64,000 nucleotides of DNA from Rhizobiaceae bacterium (GTDB taxonomy: Bacteria > Pseudomonadota > Alphaproteobacteria > Rhizobiales > Rhizobiaceae), in contig JARGOX010000012.1 of NCBI GenBank assembly GCA_029233925.1, positions 1 to 64,000 on the forward strand, given 5' to 3'. The notes under the pieces were generated by a model that ran no database searches, was not told the DNA's origin, and worked only from the letters and a program-made list of their open reading frames with translations. The position numbers and the translations under genes were made by a program. Position 1 is the first letter of the stretch. Every line of letters starts with the position of its first letter. This document shows, piece by piece, positions 25,417 through 35,649 of this stretch.

Positions 25417-27690
25417 ATGAAAAATGGTTTGAAGATACTTGCTGGTGTCATGGTGCTGATGGCCGTCGTCGTCGGTGGCTACATCGGTGCATTTCACGCA
25501 GGGTATCTCGGCAAACCACCCCAGGCAGGAATCATTGAAGGCAAAAAAATTCCGGCACCCGTCATAGCCAACCGGACGGCATTGAACCTCAAAGCCGCAA
25601 CAGCCAGGGGCGTCGAGAGCGACAAGCAGATCCTCTTTGGTGATCTGCATGTTCACACCACATTTTCCACAGACGCCTTTATCTGGTCTTTGCCGATGAA
25701 CGGCGGAACCGGTCCGCATCCGATTGCCGATGCCTGCGATTTTGCACGTTACTGTTCAGCCCTGGATTTCTGGGCGATCACTGATCATGCCGAATCGATC
25801 ACCCCACGCCGCTGGCGTGAGACCAAGCAATCCATGCGCACCTGCCAGGCGGTCTCCGGCGAGGGTGAGGACCCGGACCTGATTTCCTTCACTGGTTTCG
25901 AATGGACCCAGGTCGGCATCGTTCCGGAAGAGCATTTTGGACACAAGAACGTCATTTTCAAAGACCTTGATGATGCATCAATTTCAACCCGTCCGATTGC
26001 TGCTGCAGGGGTTACGCTGCGCGTTCTGCGGGAGAATCAAGTTGGCTTTCCACCGGAAATCATCTTTGCCGATGCCTTGAAGCTGAACCGTTACGCGGGT
26101 TTCAACGCCTTTGTCGAAGAAGTCAGCGCCATGGATATGTGCGACGAGAACACACCATCTTCAAAACTCCCTGAAAGTTGTACGGAGGTCGCCGCAACGC
26201 CTGCAGAACTGATTGACAAGCTTGACGACCAGGGCCTTGATCCGATCATCATACCGCATGGAACCACCTGGGGGTTCTATACACCCTCCGGCACGACCTG
26301 GAAGAAGGCCCTGCAGTCGGTCATGAAACCCGAGCGGTTCAAGCTCATCGAGATTTTTTCCGGCCACGGCAACGCAGAGACCTATCGCAAGGTCAATTTG
26401 TCCGAACGCAAAAGGCTGGCCGACGGTACGTTCATTGGCCGATGCGTCCCGCCGACGGGAGACTATATGCCCAGTTGTTGGCGTGCTGGAGAGATTATCC
26501 GCGAAAGATGCCTGCTGTCAGGCAAGGATGCGGCGGAGTGCGAACTGCGTGCCGTTGAGGGCCGTGACAACTACATTGGTGTCGGCAATGCCGGACACTT
26601 GACCATTCCGGGTGTCGAAACGGAGGATTGGCTCAATTCAAGTCAATGCAAGGATTGTTTTCTGCCCACGTTCAACATGCGCTTTGGCACTTCGGTCCAG
26701 GCCAGCCTGGCCACGCAGGGATTTGATGATAACAGAGAAAAACCCAACCGCTTTGTCTGGGGCTTTGTCGGCTCGTCAGACAACCATCGGGCGCGCCCCG
26801 GAACCGGTTATAAAGCCTATCAGAGGCTGCTGAACACGGAGTCCAGCGGTTCCGTCAACCAGACCTGGCGGGAGCGTATCTTTGGCAAGACCCAGAAGCC
26901 GATTGCCAAGTCCACCAAATTGTCGCCGAATGAACTGCTGGAAAATGTCAACGTCAACATGCTTGAGGTCGAGCGCAACACTTCCTTCTTCACCACCGGT
27001 GGTTTGGCAGGGGTGCATGCCGAAGGGCGTTCGCGTGATGAAATATGGGACGCCATGCAAAGGCGTGAAACCTTCGCCACATCGGGCCCACGCATCCTTC
27101 TTTGGTTCGACCTCGTCAACGGTGGACCGGATGGCAAGAGCGAGGAACCGATGGGCGCCGAAGTCACGATGGAACGTACACCCGATTTCCGGGTCAATGC
27201 CGTCGGATCATTCGTTCAGGCCCCGGGCATGCCGGATTTTTATGAAAAGGGCATCAGCAAGCAACGATTGCAGAAAATATGCGGTGGCGAATCCTACAAT
27301 CCGACAAATGAGCGTTACAAGATCGATCGCATCGAAATTGTGCGCATTCGTCCACAGACCTCACCGGGGCAGGATATTTCACGGCGTATCGATGACCCGT
27401 TCCTGGTCAAAAAATGCGATGGGAACGCCGATGGATGTCAGTTTGATTTTTCTGATCCCGAATATGCCGACGGCAAGACAGATGCCATCTATTATGCGCG
27501 CGCCATTCAGGAAGCGACCCCGACCATCAATGCCGACAACCTGCGCTGCGAATACAATGCCGAAGGGATTTGCGTGAAGGTCAATCCCTGTTTCGGTGAT
27601 TACCGCACGGACCCGAAAGACAATTGCCTGGCTCCCGCCGAGCATCGCGCCTGGTCATCGCCCATTTATCTGCGACGCAATGATGGCTAG
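25417..27690 (+). CDS. DUF3604 secreted or membrane-anchored protein
   Basis: The 757-residue protein starts with an uncleaved-looking membrane anchor (residues 7-27) and belongs to DUF3604. Its N-terminal part resembles PHP metal hydrolases: HxH at 78-80 ('GDLHVHTTFSTDA') and DH at 123-124 ('WAITDHAE'). About twenty cysteines, many near the C-terminus, suggest disulfides in the periplasm. No reaction is assigned. The ATG at 25417 has GGGGGA seven bases upstream. Its end overlaps the next gene, so it forms one unit with the parvulin and HupE-like genes. Confidence 0.8.
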   Translation: MKNGLKILAGVMVLMAVVVGGYIGAFHAGYLGKPPQAGIIEGKKIPAPVIANRTALNLKAATARGVESDKQILFGDLHVHTTFSTDAFIWSLPMNGGTGPHPIADACDFARYCSALDFWAITDHAESITPRRWRETKQSMRTCQAVSGEGEDPDLISFTGFEWTQVGIVPEEHFGHKNVIFKDLDDASISTRPIAAAGVTLRVLRENQVGFPPEIIFADALKLNRYAGFNAFVEEVSAMDMCDENTPSSKLPESCTEVAATPAELIDKLDDQGLDPIIIPHGTTWGFYTPSGTTWKKALQSVMKPERFKLIEIFSGHGNAETYRKVNLSERKRLADGTFIGRCVPPTGDYMPSCWRAGEIIRERCLLSGKDAAECELRAVEGRDNYIGVGNAGHLTIPGVETEDWLNSSQCKDCFLPTFNMRFGTSVQASLATQGFDDNREKPNRFVWGFVGSSDNHRARPGTGYKAYQRLLNTESSGSVNQTWRERIFGKTQKPIAKSTKLSPNELLENVNVNMLEVERNTSFFTTGGLAGVHAEGRSRDEIWDAMQRRETFATSGPRILLWFDLVNGGPDGKSEEPMGAEVTMERTPDFRVNAVGSFVQAPGMPDFYEKGISKQRLQKICGGESYNPTNERYKIDRIEIVRIRPQTSPGQDISRRIDDPFLVKKCDGNADGCQFDFSDPEYADGKTDAIYYARAIQEATPTINADNLRCEYNAEGICVKVNPCFGDYRTDPKDNCLAPAEHRAWSSPIYLRRNDG

Positions 27691-28540
27691 GAAAGCAAAA
27701 ATAAACACCTGGAACGTGGCCGGTATCGGGGCGGCTGTCGCCCTTGCCGTGGCTGTATGGCAGGGATTGGGTGCGCCAACCTATCCGGTCAACACCTCCA
27801 TGATCGCCGCACAGGTCAATGACGTCGACATCACCATGGCGGAACTGGAACTGGCCATTGAGGCCATACGAAGAGACAAACATAGCGCGGTGACGCCACA
27901 GGACCGGAAGCGGGCTCTGGATACGTTGATCAAGGAGGAGCTGCTGGTCCAGCGTGCGGTTGAACTTGGCCTGTTCGAAACGGATCGTGGCGTCAGAAAG
28001 GCATCCGTCGATGCCATGCTGCAATTTGCTTTGACCCGCATGGAGCAGTCCCCTTCGGACGATGAGCTCAGGGCATGGTTTGAGGATCATGCAGGCCTGT
28101 TTTCAAAGGCCGGGCGCCTTCGCGCCAGTGTTGCGCGTGTCACCACTGACAAAGACGCCGCGCAATTTGCGCAGATCATTACGGCATCGGATTTTCCAAC
28201 GGCGGCAAGCCAGATGCCGACAGTCACGCTGCTCCCTGTCCCGGATATCGCGATACCTCCGGCAAAAATGCGCGATTATATTGGCCCTGAAATGGTCTCT
28301 CGGCTCGCCGTGCTTCAAGATGGCGATATTGCAGGCCCCTTCCCGCAGACGGACGGAACTTTTCTTTTTGCCTGGTTAAAACAGCGCACGACAGCGCCGC
28401 GGCCTGAATTTGACGCGATCAGGGACACGGTTGAAGCAGAATGGCTGCGCAGCGTTCGGGAAAAAGCCGTGGACGATTACATTGCAATGCTGTGGCGCCA
28501 GGCAGATATCGACCTGAATGCCGGTCCATTGACCCAATGA
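27680..28540 (+). CDS. membrane-anchored parvulin-type peptidyl-prolyl isomerase
   Basis: The 286-residue protein has an N-terminal membrane anchor (about residues 12-31), a SurA/PpiC-like helical region with 'LDTLIKEELLVQRAVELGLF', and a C-terminal parvulin-like domain with 'LQDGDIAGPFPQTDGTFLFA'. It would face the periplasm and assist protein folding. Two adjacent ATG codons (27680, 27683) inside the end of the DUF3604 gene are possible starts. Its stop overlaps the next ATG as ATGA. The DUF3604 protein, rich in cysteines, is a plausible client. Confidence 0.75.
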   Translation: MMARKAKINTWNVAGIGAAVALAVAVWQGLGAPTYPVNTSMIAAQVNDVDITMAELELAIEAIRRDKHSAVTPQDRKRALDTLIKEELLVQRAVELGLFETDRGVRKASVDAMLQFALTRMEQSPSDDELRAWFEDHAGLFSKAGRLRASVARVTTDKDAAQFAQIITASDFPTAASQMPTVTLLPVPDIAIPPAKMRDYIGPEMVSRLAVLQDGDIAGPFPQTDGTFLFAWLKQRTTAPRPEFDAIRDTVEAEWLRSVREKAVDDYIAMLWRQADIDLNAGPLTQ

Positions 28541-29739
28541 CGATACGGCACCTTATCCTGGCTGTTTTTTGTCTTTTCATCAGCGGCCTTCCCGCCGAAT
28601 CCCACACCCGCAGCCAGTCATCCTCCATCTGGAACGTTGATGGTTCACAGGTTACCATGACATTCTTCGTGGATACCTATCGCGCCACTCTGCTGGCCGC
28701 CTTTGGCTGGGATGCACTGTCACCGGAGCAGATGCTGGCGCGCCACCTGCCGGAAACAATCACCGTGCAGCAGGCTGGCATTGCCTGCCCAATCATCGAC
28801 ACGCAGACAGGTCCCGGTGTGAAGGGCACCTTGCGCAGTGAAGCCATCTTTCAATGTCCATCAGATGCGATTGAAGTTCCGGCAGACATTGAAATTGGTG
28901 CGTTCTTCGCACTGTCAGCGACCCATCAGCATATCTTTCAGGCGCGCCTGAAAGACGGCACAATGATCGAGCGCATTCTGACCGAAGGCCACAATGGTGT
29001 TCGTCTGGCTCCTCACGCAGATGATTTCGATTTTCTTGATCTGCTGACCCTGGGTTTTGAGCACGTTCTGTCGGGGTTGGATCATATCCTGTTTCTGATC
29101 GCCCTGGTTCTCATGTGTCAAAACTGGCGTCAAATATTGACTGCCGTCACCTGCTTTACAGCGGGTCATATGCTGGCTCTCTATCTGGTGGTAACAGGAA
29201 CAATATCGCCGGTCCCTATCGTCATGGAAGTGCTGATCGGCCTTTCCATAGCAGCGCTTGCCGTTGCGGCACTGGCTCGAACCCAACCGTTGCCGACCAT
29301 CGCCCCCTTTCTGGTCAGCGCGATATTCGTCTCCGGAGGGTTGGCGCTGGCAGGTTTTGATCGCCTGCCCGTATCCTGGATCACGTTCGTCGCCCTGAGC
29401 ATCTTCATCTTTCTTGATCTGACCAGCCACACCAGAATCAGAATCAACAATTGGCCAGAAACCATTGTCATCACATTGCTTTTCAGCCTTGCCCATGGCG
29501 CAGGTTTTGCCGGAGGGTTGCTGCAGGCCGATTTCCGGCAATCGGCGCTGCTGTATTCACTGCTGTTTTTCAATCTGGGTGTGGAACTCGGACAGCTCGC
29601 GATTGTTGCAGTCACAATTGCACTGCTGGCGATCATCGCAAAGCGGACCAATCCTGCATTTGTCGCGCGAAGCCAAAGGCTGCTGACGCAGATGCTTATC
29701 TGGGCCGGCTCCTATTATTTCTTTCTACGCCTTGTCTGA
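28537..29739 (+). CDS. HupE/UreJ-type membrane protein with periplasmic domain
   Basis: The 400-residue protein has a signal peptide (residues 1-22), an extracytoplasmic domain to about residue 170, and about seven membrane segments. Family marks are 'GFEHVLSGLDHILFL' (about 178-192), 'TAGHMLALYLV' and 'SLAHGAGFAGGLL', whose histidines suggest metal binding. HupE/UreJ proteins are linked to nickel, but this long group (HupE_UreJ_2) has no proven substrate. The ATG overlaps the parvulin stop, making it the third gene of an overlapping set. Confidence 0.78.
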   Translation: MTIRHLILAVFCLFISGLPAESHTRSQSSSIWNVDGSQVTMTFFVDTYRATLLAAFGWDALSPEQMLARHLPETITVQQAGIACPIIDTQTGPGVKGTLRSEAIFQCPSDAIEVPADIEIGAFFALSATHQHIFQARLKDGTMIERILTEGHNGVRLAPHADDFDFLDLLTLGFEHVLSGLDHILFLIALVLMCQNWRQILTAVTCFTAGHMLALYLVVTGTISPVPIVMEVLIGLSIAALAVAALARTQPLPTIAPFLVSAIFVSGGLALAGFDRLPVSWITFVALSIFIFLDLTSHTRIRINNWPETIVITLLFSLAHGAGFAGGLLQADFRQSALLYSLLFFNLGVELGQLAIVAVTIALLAIIAKRTNPAFVARSQRLLTQMLIWAGSYYFFLRLV

Positions 29740-29777
29740 CACCTGAAGTGTAATGCATGACCGACTGGTGCACAACA

Positions 29778-32030
29778 CTACCCGGTGAAGCGGCCGGAAC
29801 GGGGAAAACCTTTGGGAACGGTGCGGCCGGCCTGTGCGCGCTCGCCAATCCATTCCATCAACTCTTCGCGGGTTTTTGTATGGTTTCGGCCCGCTGAATC
29901 CTGCCAGGTCAGCCCCTCGTCGATTGCGAAAGTCTTGATATCGGCAATACCGCCATCCTTGTAGCGCTGCAACCGCACACCCTTGCCGCGTCCCATTTCG
30001 GGAAGGTCCTGAAGGGGGAAGATAAGCAGCTTGCGGTTTTCACCAACAATTGCAACGGAATCGCCGCTTACCGGCACACAGAATCTGGCTTCAACCGGCA
30101 ATGTGACATTCATCACCTGCCTGCCTTTACGCGTATTTGCAGTGATGTCTTTTTGCGGAATCACAAAACCATTGCCGGCGGTCGAGGCCAGCAGAAGCTT
30201 GGACGCCGGGTCATGGACGAAGGCAAGGACAATATCCTGATCATTGTCCATGTCGATCATGATGCGCACCGGTTCACCATGGCCGCGTCCGCCTGGCAGA
30301 CGATCACAGCCGAGGGTGTAAAATTTGCCGCCGGTGGTAAATAGAATGATCTTGTCCGTTGTCGAGGCTGGAAAGGCGAATTTCAGCTCGTCGCCTTCCT
30401 TGAAGACCAGGCTGGAATAATCCGTCAGATGGCCCTTCAACGTGCGAATCCAGCCTTTCTGCGAGACAACAACCGTGACCGGCTCTTTTTCGATCATCGC
30501 TTGCTGGATCGCTTCAAAATCCGTGTCTGGCGCATCGGAGAAGGTTGAACGGCGTTTGCCGATTTCAGTTTCCTTGCCAAAGCGTTTTTTGACTTCCTTT
30601 ATTTCCCAGGAAATCATCGCCCATTGTTTTTCGTCCGACGCAAGAAGACTTTCGATTTCTGCCTTTTCAACCGTGAGACCATCAAATTCCGTACGGATTT
30701 CGATCTCTTCCAGTTTGCGCAGAGATCTCAATCGCAGATTCAGAACGGATTCGGCCTGCAGATCGGTCAGCTTGAAGTGACGCATCAATTCGGCCTTGGG
30801 TTCATCCTCTTCACGAATGATCCGGATAACCTCATCAATGTTCAAAAAGGCGATCAGATAACCACCCAGTATCTCCAAACGTTTTTCGATCGCCGCCAGC
30901 CGATGTCTCGAACGGCGTTGCAGCACGTCCTGACGGTGCTCCAGCCACTCAAGGAGCACCTGCGAGAGGGTCATGACCTTGGGCACGCGGCCCTTGGAGA
31001 GCACATTGAGATTGAGCGAAATGCGCGATTCAAGATCGGTCAGTTTGAACAATGATTCCATCAGGATGGTGGGATCGACCGTTCTGTTTTTCGGAATAAG
31101 AACAAGCCGTATATCTTCGGCAGATTCATCACGAACATCGTCCAGCAAAGGCAACCGTCTGGCGATCAGCAGTTCTGCAATCTTTTCGATGAGGCGTGAT
31201 TTTTGAACCTGATAGGGAATTTCGGTGACAACGATGACATAGCCGCCGCGCCCGGAGTCTTCACGCTCCCATCGCGCGCGCACACGAAAGCCGCCGCGCC
31301 CGGTTTTATAGGCATCAAGAATGGATTCCTTGCCCTCAACGATCACCCCGCCCGTCGGAAAATCCGGTCCGGGTATGTATTCCATCAGCTTTTCGGTGCT
31401 GGCGCCGGGATGTTTGATGAGATGCAGGGCTGCATCGCACAGTTCTGCAGCATTGTGCGGCGGTATAGACGTCGCCATGCCCACAGCAATGCCCGTTGCG
31501 CCATTAGCCAGCAGGTTTGGAAACGCCCCGGGCAGAACGGATGGCTCGGTGCTGTCCTCATCGTAGGTTGTTCTGAAATCAACGGCATCCTGCTCGATAC
31601 CCTCCAGAAGCAATTCAGCGACCGCAGTCATCTTGGACTCGGTGTAACGCATGGCCGCAGCATTATCGCCATCGATATTGCCGAAATTGCCCTGGCCGTT
31701 GACCAAGGGGTAACGAACCGCAAAATCCTGCGCAAGCCGGACGAGAGCGTCATAGATCGCCTGGTCACCGTGCGGATGGAAATTGCCCATCACTTCACCG
31801 ACGATTTTGGCCGATTTCTTGAAGCCGCCATTGGAGCGCAGGCCCATATCGCTCATCGCATAGACGATGCGGCGGTGGACAGGTTTCAACCCGTCGCGCA
31901 CATCCGGCAATGCACGGTGCATGATTGTCGACAGCGCATAGGCCAAATAGCGCTCTTCCAGCGCTGACTTGAGGTCGACCGGTTCTGATTTGTCATCGCC
32001 GCCACCCGGCGGCACAAGGCTTTTTACCAT
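29778..32030 (-). CDS. parC: DNA topoisomerase IV subunit A
   Basis: ParC is the cleavage subunit that, with ParE, decatenates sister chromosomes. The 750-residue protein has '[24 protein letters not shown]' spread over residues 32-55, the active-site tyrosine in '[12 protein letters not shown]' (about residue 132), and C-terminal GyrA-like blades. The length fits ParC rather than GyrA (about 900). It is convergent with the HupE-like gene (38 bases) and divergent from the secreted protein at 32216. Confidence 0.95.
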   Translation of the reverse strand: MVKSLVPPGGGDDKSEPVDLKSALEERYLAYALSTIMHRALPDVRDGLKPVHRRIVYAMSDMGLRSNGGFKKSAKIVGEVMGNFHPHGDQAIYDALVRLAQDFAVRYPLVNGQGNFGNIDGDNAAAMRYTESKMTAVAELLLEGIEQDAVDFRTTYDEDSTEPSVLPGAFPNLLANGATGIAVGMATSIPPHNAAELCDAALHLIKHPGASTEKLMEYIPGPDFPTGGVIVEGKESILDAYKTGRGGFRVRARWEREDSGRGGYVIVVTEIPYQVQKSRLIEKIAELLIARRLPLLDDVRDESAEDIRLVLIPKNRTVDPTILMESLFKLTDLESRISLNLNVLSKGRVPKVMTLSQVLLEWLEHRQDVLQRRSRHRLAAIEKRLEILGGYLIAFLNIDEVIRIIREEDEPKAELMRHFKLTDLQAESVLNLRLRSLRKLEEIEIRTEFDGLTVEKAEIESLLASDEKQWAMISWEIKEVKKRFGKETEIGKRRSTFSDAPDTDFEAIQQAMIEKEPVTVVVSQKGWIRTLKGHLTDYSSLVFKEGDELKFAFPASTTDKIILFTTGGKFYTLGCDRLPGGRGHGEPVRIMIDMDNDQDIVLAFVHDPASKLLLASTAGNGFVIPQKDITANTRKGRQVMNVTLPVEARFCVPVSGDSVAIVGENRKLLIFPLQDLPEMGRGKGVRLQRYKDGGIADIKTFAIDEGLTWQDSAGRNHTKTREELMEWIGERAQAGRTVPKGFPRSGRFTG

Positions 32031-32215
32031 GGGCCGGACTTAAACGAATCAATGATTCGCGGCAAGTCTCGAAACAGGTTACACACGCCTGCATCCTGAG
32101 CCTGCATCGGGTGGCAATCGAATATATTGCACCGACCGTGTTGTTGAAAAACGATACACCCAATAGATTGCATCATGTTTCAAATTTTGGCGCTGATGCG
32201 CAGGAAGGAATGACA

Positions 32216-33406
32216 ATGTTCAACCGCCCCATCACAACAGGCTTTGCTGCCTTTTTTACCCTTTTGGCCGCAACACAATTTTCCGCAGCAGTCGATGCGA
32301 ATGACTTCGCCAACAAGCTGGTTGCCGCCTACGCAGTGCAGGGCAACGAGATCAGCTATGGCAGCGCTACTGCTGAGGATGATCAGGTTACCATCACGCA
32401 AATCGTGGGCAGAATGCCGGGCAAATCGGAAGGTCTGAATTTCGGTGATTTCGTTTTTAACGGCGTCGTGGAAGATGGCTCGGGCGGATACGACATCGCA
32501 TCGGTCACCGAAGACGATCTTGATTGGAAATTCGGCAATGTACGTGTGACATTCGCCGATATTCTCTACACCGACGTCAAGATACCCGGTAACCCCAGCT
32601 ATGGTTCACTCGATAGCCTACTTCAATATGCCACGGCCAGCACGGGTCAGATTATCGTGCAGATCGATGACCGTGAGTTGCTGAGTGTGTCAAAGAGCCT
32701 GATTACCAACAGTATCAACGCCGATCGTCAAGGACTGGAATTCGGCTACCAGGTCGATGGCTTTCAGGTCAATCTGGACAGCATCGAAACGTCCAGCACC
32801 AAGGATCTGATCAACGGAATGGGCTACGGGAAAATCAATGGAAACGCCATTCTATCAGGTGATTGGAATACGCAGACGGGCAAATTGAACCTGTCGGAAT
32901 ATTCCATGACGCTGGAGGATGTGGGACGTCTTGACGTAAAATTGGCCATTTCCGGATTGAGCTGGAAATTCGTAGAAGGTCTGCAGCAGCTCAGCGAACA
33001 AATGAGAGGCAAGGAGGACGATCCGAAATCGCAGCAAGCCATGGGAATTGCGGCCTTGGGGATGTTACAGCAATTGAGCCTCTATCATGTTTCGCTGCGG
33101 TTCGACGATGCGTCTTTAACCAATCGGATTCTCGATGCGTTCGCCAAACAACGCGGCATCGATCGGGAAAAGATGATTCAGGGCCTCAAGGGGACGCTGC
33201 CCTTTGCTCTGGCGGCTTTGCAGAATGCGGAATTTCAACAACAGGTTTCAAGCGCTGTCGGCGCATTTCTGGACAATCCCGAAAGCATTGAAATCGCCGT
33301 GGAGCCCGCCTCACCATTGTCTTTTGCGGTGATAACGGGGAGTGCCATAAGTGCACCTCAAACGCTTCCAGAGGTGCTTGGCCTGACTGTGAAGGCAAAT
33401 GAATAG
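32216..33406 (+). CDS. secreted protein of unknown function
   Basis: The 396-residue protein has a signal peptide (basic start, hydrophobic 8-22, 'FSAA' cleavage region) and then a soluble, beta-rich, Asp- and Ser-rich region. I do not recognise a named domain; the repeated 'LEDVGRLDVKLAISGL' style segments are slightly reminiscent of DUF945 or AsmA-like lipid-handling proteins, but this is weak. The ATG at 32216 is chosen because AGGAAGG lies seven bases upstream, while an ATG two codons earlier is too close to it. It ends before a clear bidirectional terminator. Confidence 0.7.
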   Translation: MFNRPITTGFAAFFTLLAATQFSAAVDANDFANKLVAAYAVQGNEISYGSATAEDDQVTITQIVGRMPGKSEGLNFGDFVFNGVVEDGSGGYDIASVTEDDLDWKFGNVRVTFADILYTDVKIPGNPSYGSLDSLLQYATASTGQIIVQIDDRELLSVSKSLITNSINADRQGLEFGYQVDGFQVNLDSIETSSTKDLINGMGYGKINGNAILSGDWNTQTGKLNLSEYSMTLEDVGRLDVKLAISGLSWKFVEGLQQLSEQMRGKEDDPKSQQAMGIAALGMLQQLSLYHVSLRFDDASLTNRILDAFAKQRGIDREKMIQGLKGTLPFALAALQNAEFQQQVSSAVGAFLDNPESIEIAVEPASPLSFAVITGSAISAPQTLPEVLGLTVKANE

Positions 33407-33444
33407 AGTGCGAGGTGATTTCAGCGGCCACCCTGTATAAACGC

Positions 33445-33471
33445 AAAAAACCCGCCACGTGGCGGGTTTTT
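33445..33471. terminator. bidirectional rho-independent terminator
   Basis: A perfect palindrome CCCGCCACGTGGCGGG (33451-33466) is preceded by six A and followed by five T, so it terminates in both directions. It sits between the convergent secreted-protein gene (ends 33406) and aspS (ends 33501). This is the clearest terminator in the window. Confidence 0.92.
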
Positions 33472-33500
33472 CATTTTCTGCGGTCAGAAAGGAACGGGTC

Positions 33501-35291
33501 CTATTCTTCCTTTTTGGTCGGAAGAACCCTCAGGCCAAGATCGCGCAATTGCGCAGGTTCCGCATATCCCGGAGCTCCCATCAGCAGATCCTGTGCCTGC
33601 TGGTTCATCGGGAACATCGTCACTTCACGCAGGTTCTTTGCCCCTACAAGCAGCATGACGATGCGATCGAGACCGGCGCCAAGTCCGCCATGCGGAGGTG
33701 CGCCATACTGGAATGCCCGATAAAGACCGCCAAAACGTTCTTCAACAATCGTTTCATCCAGTCCGACAAGACCGAAAGCCTTGACCATCAGCTCGGGAAT
33801 ATGGTTGCGAATGCCGCCGGAAGCGATTTCGAAGCCGTTGCACACCAGGTCATACTGATAGGCTTTGATGGCCAGCGGGTCGCCATTTTCAAGCACGTCC
33901 ATCCCGCCCTGCGGCATGGAAAACGGATTGTGCGAGAAGTCGAGTTTGTCTTCGTCGTCATTCCATTCATAGAATGGGAAATCCACAATCCAGCAGAATT
34001 CGAATCGGTCTGTGTCCACCAGCCCAAGCTCTGTGCCAACGCGGGTACGCGCATCACCGGCGAACCCGGAGAATTTTTCCGGAAGACCAGCCACAAAGAA
34101 ACAGGCGTCACCGGCTGCAAGACCAAGCTGCGTGCGGATGGCTTCCGTGCGTTCAGGACCGATATTCTTGGCCAGCGGCCCGGCCCCGGCAACACCACCG
34201 TCCTCTTCACGCCAGAAAATATAGCCAAGGCCTGGCTGGCCCTGCCCCTGTGCCCAGGAATTCATACGATCACAAAATGCACGGCTTCCACCGGTCTTTG
34301 CTGGAATGGCCCAGACTTCGACCTTTGGATCATTGGCAATCATGCCCGCGAAGACCTTGAAGCCTGAACCGGCAAAATGTTCGGTGACCGCTTCCATTTC
34401 GATGGGGTTGCGCAGGTCCGGTTTGTCGGACCCGTATTTCCTGATTGCATCGGCATAGGCAATGCGCGGAAATGTTTCGGAGACAGGTTTGCCCTCGGCA
34501 AATTTCCTGAACACATCGCCGATCACCGGTTCGATCGTTTGCAGAACATCTTCCTGTTCGACAAAGCTCATTTCCAGGTCGAGCTGGTAGAATTCACCGG
34601 GCAGCCGATCGGCGCGCGGGTCTTCATCCCTGAAACAGGGCGCGATCTGGAAATAGCGATCAAAGCCGGATGCCATGATCAATTGTTTGTATTGCTGAGG
34701 TGCCTGCGGCAGGGCGTAGAACATGCCATTGTGAATTCTGCTGGGCACCAGGAAGTCGCGCGCGCCTTCCGGGGACGATGCTGTCAGGATCGGCGTGGAA
34801 AACTCGGTAAAGCCAACACCACCCATGAGGTTTCGTACGGTCGCGATGATTTCCGTGCGGCGGACAATATTGCGATGAAGCGTTTCGCGCCGCAGATCCA
34901 GAAAGCGGTACTTGAGGCGCACGTCCTCTGGATAGTCAGGCTCGCCGAAGACCGGCAAAGGCAATTCCTTGGCAGCAGACAGCACCTCGATATTGCGGGC
35001 GTATATTTCAACCTCACCGGTCGGCAGGGCGGCATTGATGGTATCATCAGAGCGCGCCTTGACCTCACCATCCACGCAAATGACCCATTCGCCACGGACT
35101 GTCTCGGCAATTTTGAAAGCCGCGGAATCCGGGTCCGCCACAATCTGGGTCATGCCATAGTGGTCACGCATGTCTATGAACAGCAGCCCTCCATGGTCGC
35201 GTACACGGTGAACCCAGCCAGAGAGCCTGACATTGGTGCCAACATCGGATTTTCGGAGGGCGGCGCAGTTATGGCTGCGATAGCGATGCAT
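33501..35291 (-). CDS. aspS: aspartyl-tRNA synthetase
   Basis: The 596-residue class II synthetase charges tRNA-Asp. Visible are the N-terminal OB fold ('[20 protein letters not shown]', about 23-42), motif 2 with '[20 protein letters not shown]', a bacterial insert, and motif 3 '[11 protein letters not shown]' near the C-terminus. The ATG at 35291 gives the usual 'MHRYRSH' start; the frame continues far upstream but without homology. Alphaproteobacterial enzymes are often non-discriminating; this cannot be settled here. Confidence 0.96.
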   Translation of the reverse strand: MHRYRSHNCAALRKSDVGTNVRLSGWVHRVRDHGGLLFIDMRDHYGMTQIVADPDSAAFKIAETVRGEWVICVDGEVKARSDDTINAALPTGEVEIYARNIEVLSAAKELPLPVFGEPDYPEDVRLKYRFLDLRRETLHRNIVRRTEIIATVRNLMGGVGFTEFSTPILTASSPEGARDFLVPSRIHNGMFYALPQAPQQYKQLIMASGFDRYFQIAPCFRDEDPRADRLPGEFYQLDLEMSFVEQEDVLQTIEPVIGDVFRKFAEGKPVSETFPRIAYADAIRKYGSDKPDLRNPIEMEAVTEHFAGSGFKVFAGMIANDPKVEVWAIPAKTGGSRAFCDRMNSWAQGQGQPGLGYIFWREEDGGVAGAGPLAKNIGPERTEAIRTQLGLAAGDACFFVAGLPEKFSGFAGDARTRVGTELGLVDTDRFEFCWIVDFPFYEWNDDEDKLDFSHNPFSMPQGGMDVLENGDPLAIKAYQYDLVCNGFEIASGGIRNHIPELMVKAFGLVGLDETIVEERFGGLYRAFQYGAPPHGGLGAGLDRIVMLLVGAKNLREVTMFPMNQQAQDLLMGAPGYAEPAQLRDLGLRVLPTKKEE

Positions 35292-35649
35292 CGGTCGTTC
35301 CTGATCGTCTTTTGGGTTTGAAATGACACGCGGCCGGTTCAGTTCTGTGCCATTATGAAAGCCGCGCGGACAAGCGCATGGCCTGCATGGTTTGTCAAGC
35401 TTCCAGATCATTTTGCAGCGCAGTTGCGACCGGTTCGAAGGAACAATTTGCAGGGCCCCTCCCCAATTGCCGTGATGATATTCAACTGCATTTGCAGTGA
35501 TCTGCAACCCGCTTTGACACGGTACATCTTCGCCTCGGTCCGTTTGCCCTGAGCGACAATTTCGGTGTAGACACTTTTCCACTGTCTGAGTTTCCGCTGT
35601 CCGACAGTAAATGGAAGACAGAGCGCGGATAATTCGGTAAAGAGATTTT
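35292..35649. other. divergent promoter region between aspS and rnd
   Basis: This 358-base gap between divergent genes holds both promoters. It contains a 14-base palindrome, ACTGCA-TT-TGCAGT (35485-35498), and a TTGACA at 35514-35519 without a good -10 partner. A further dyad ACTGTC/GACAGT lies near 35580-35607. No gene or RNA was recognised. Confidence 0.4.

Noticed and set aside
35514-35542. Sigma-70 promoter from TTGACA at 35514
   Set aside because: No -10-like hexamer occurs at 16-18 bases spacing.
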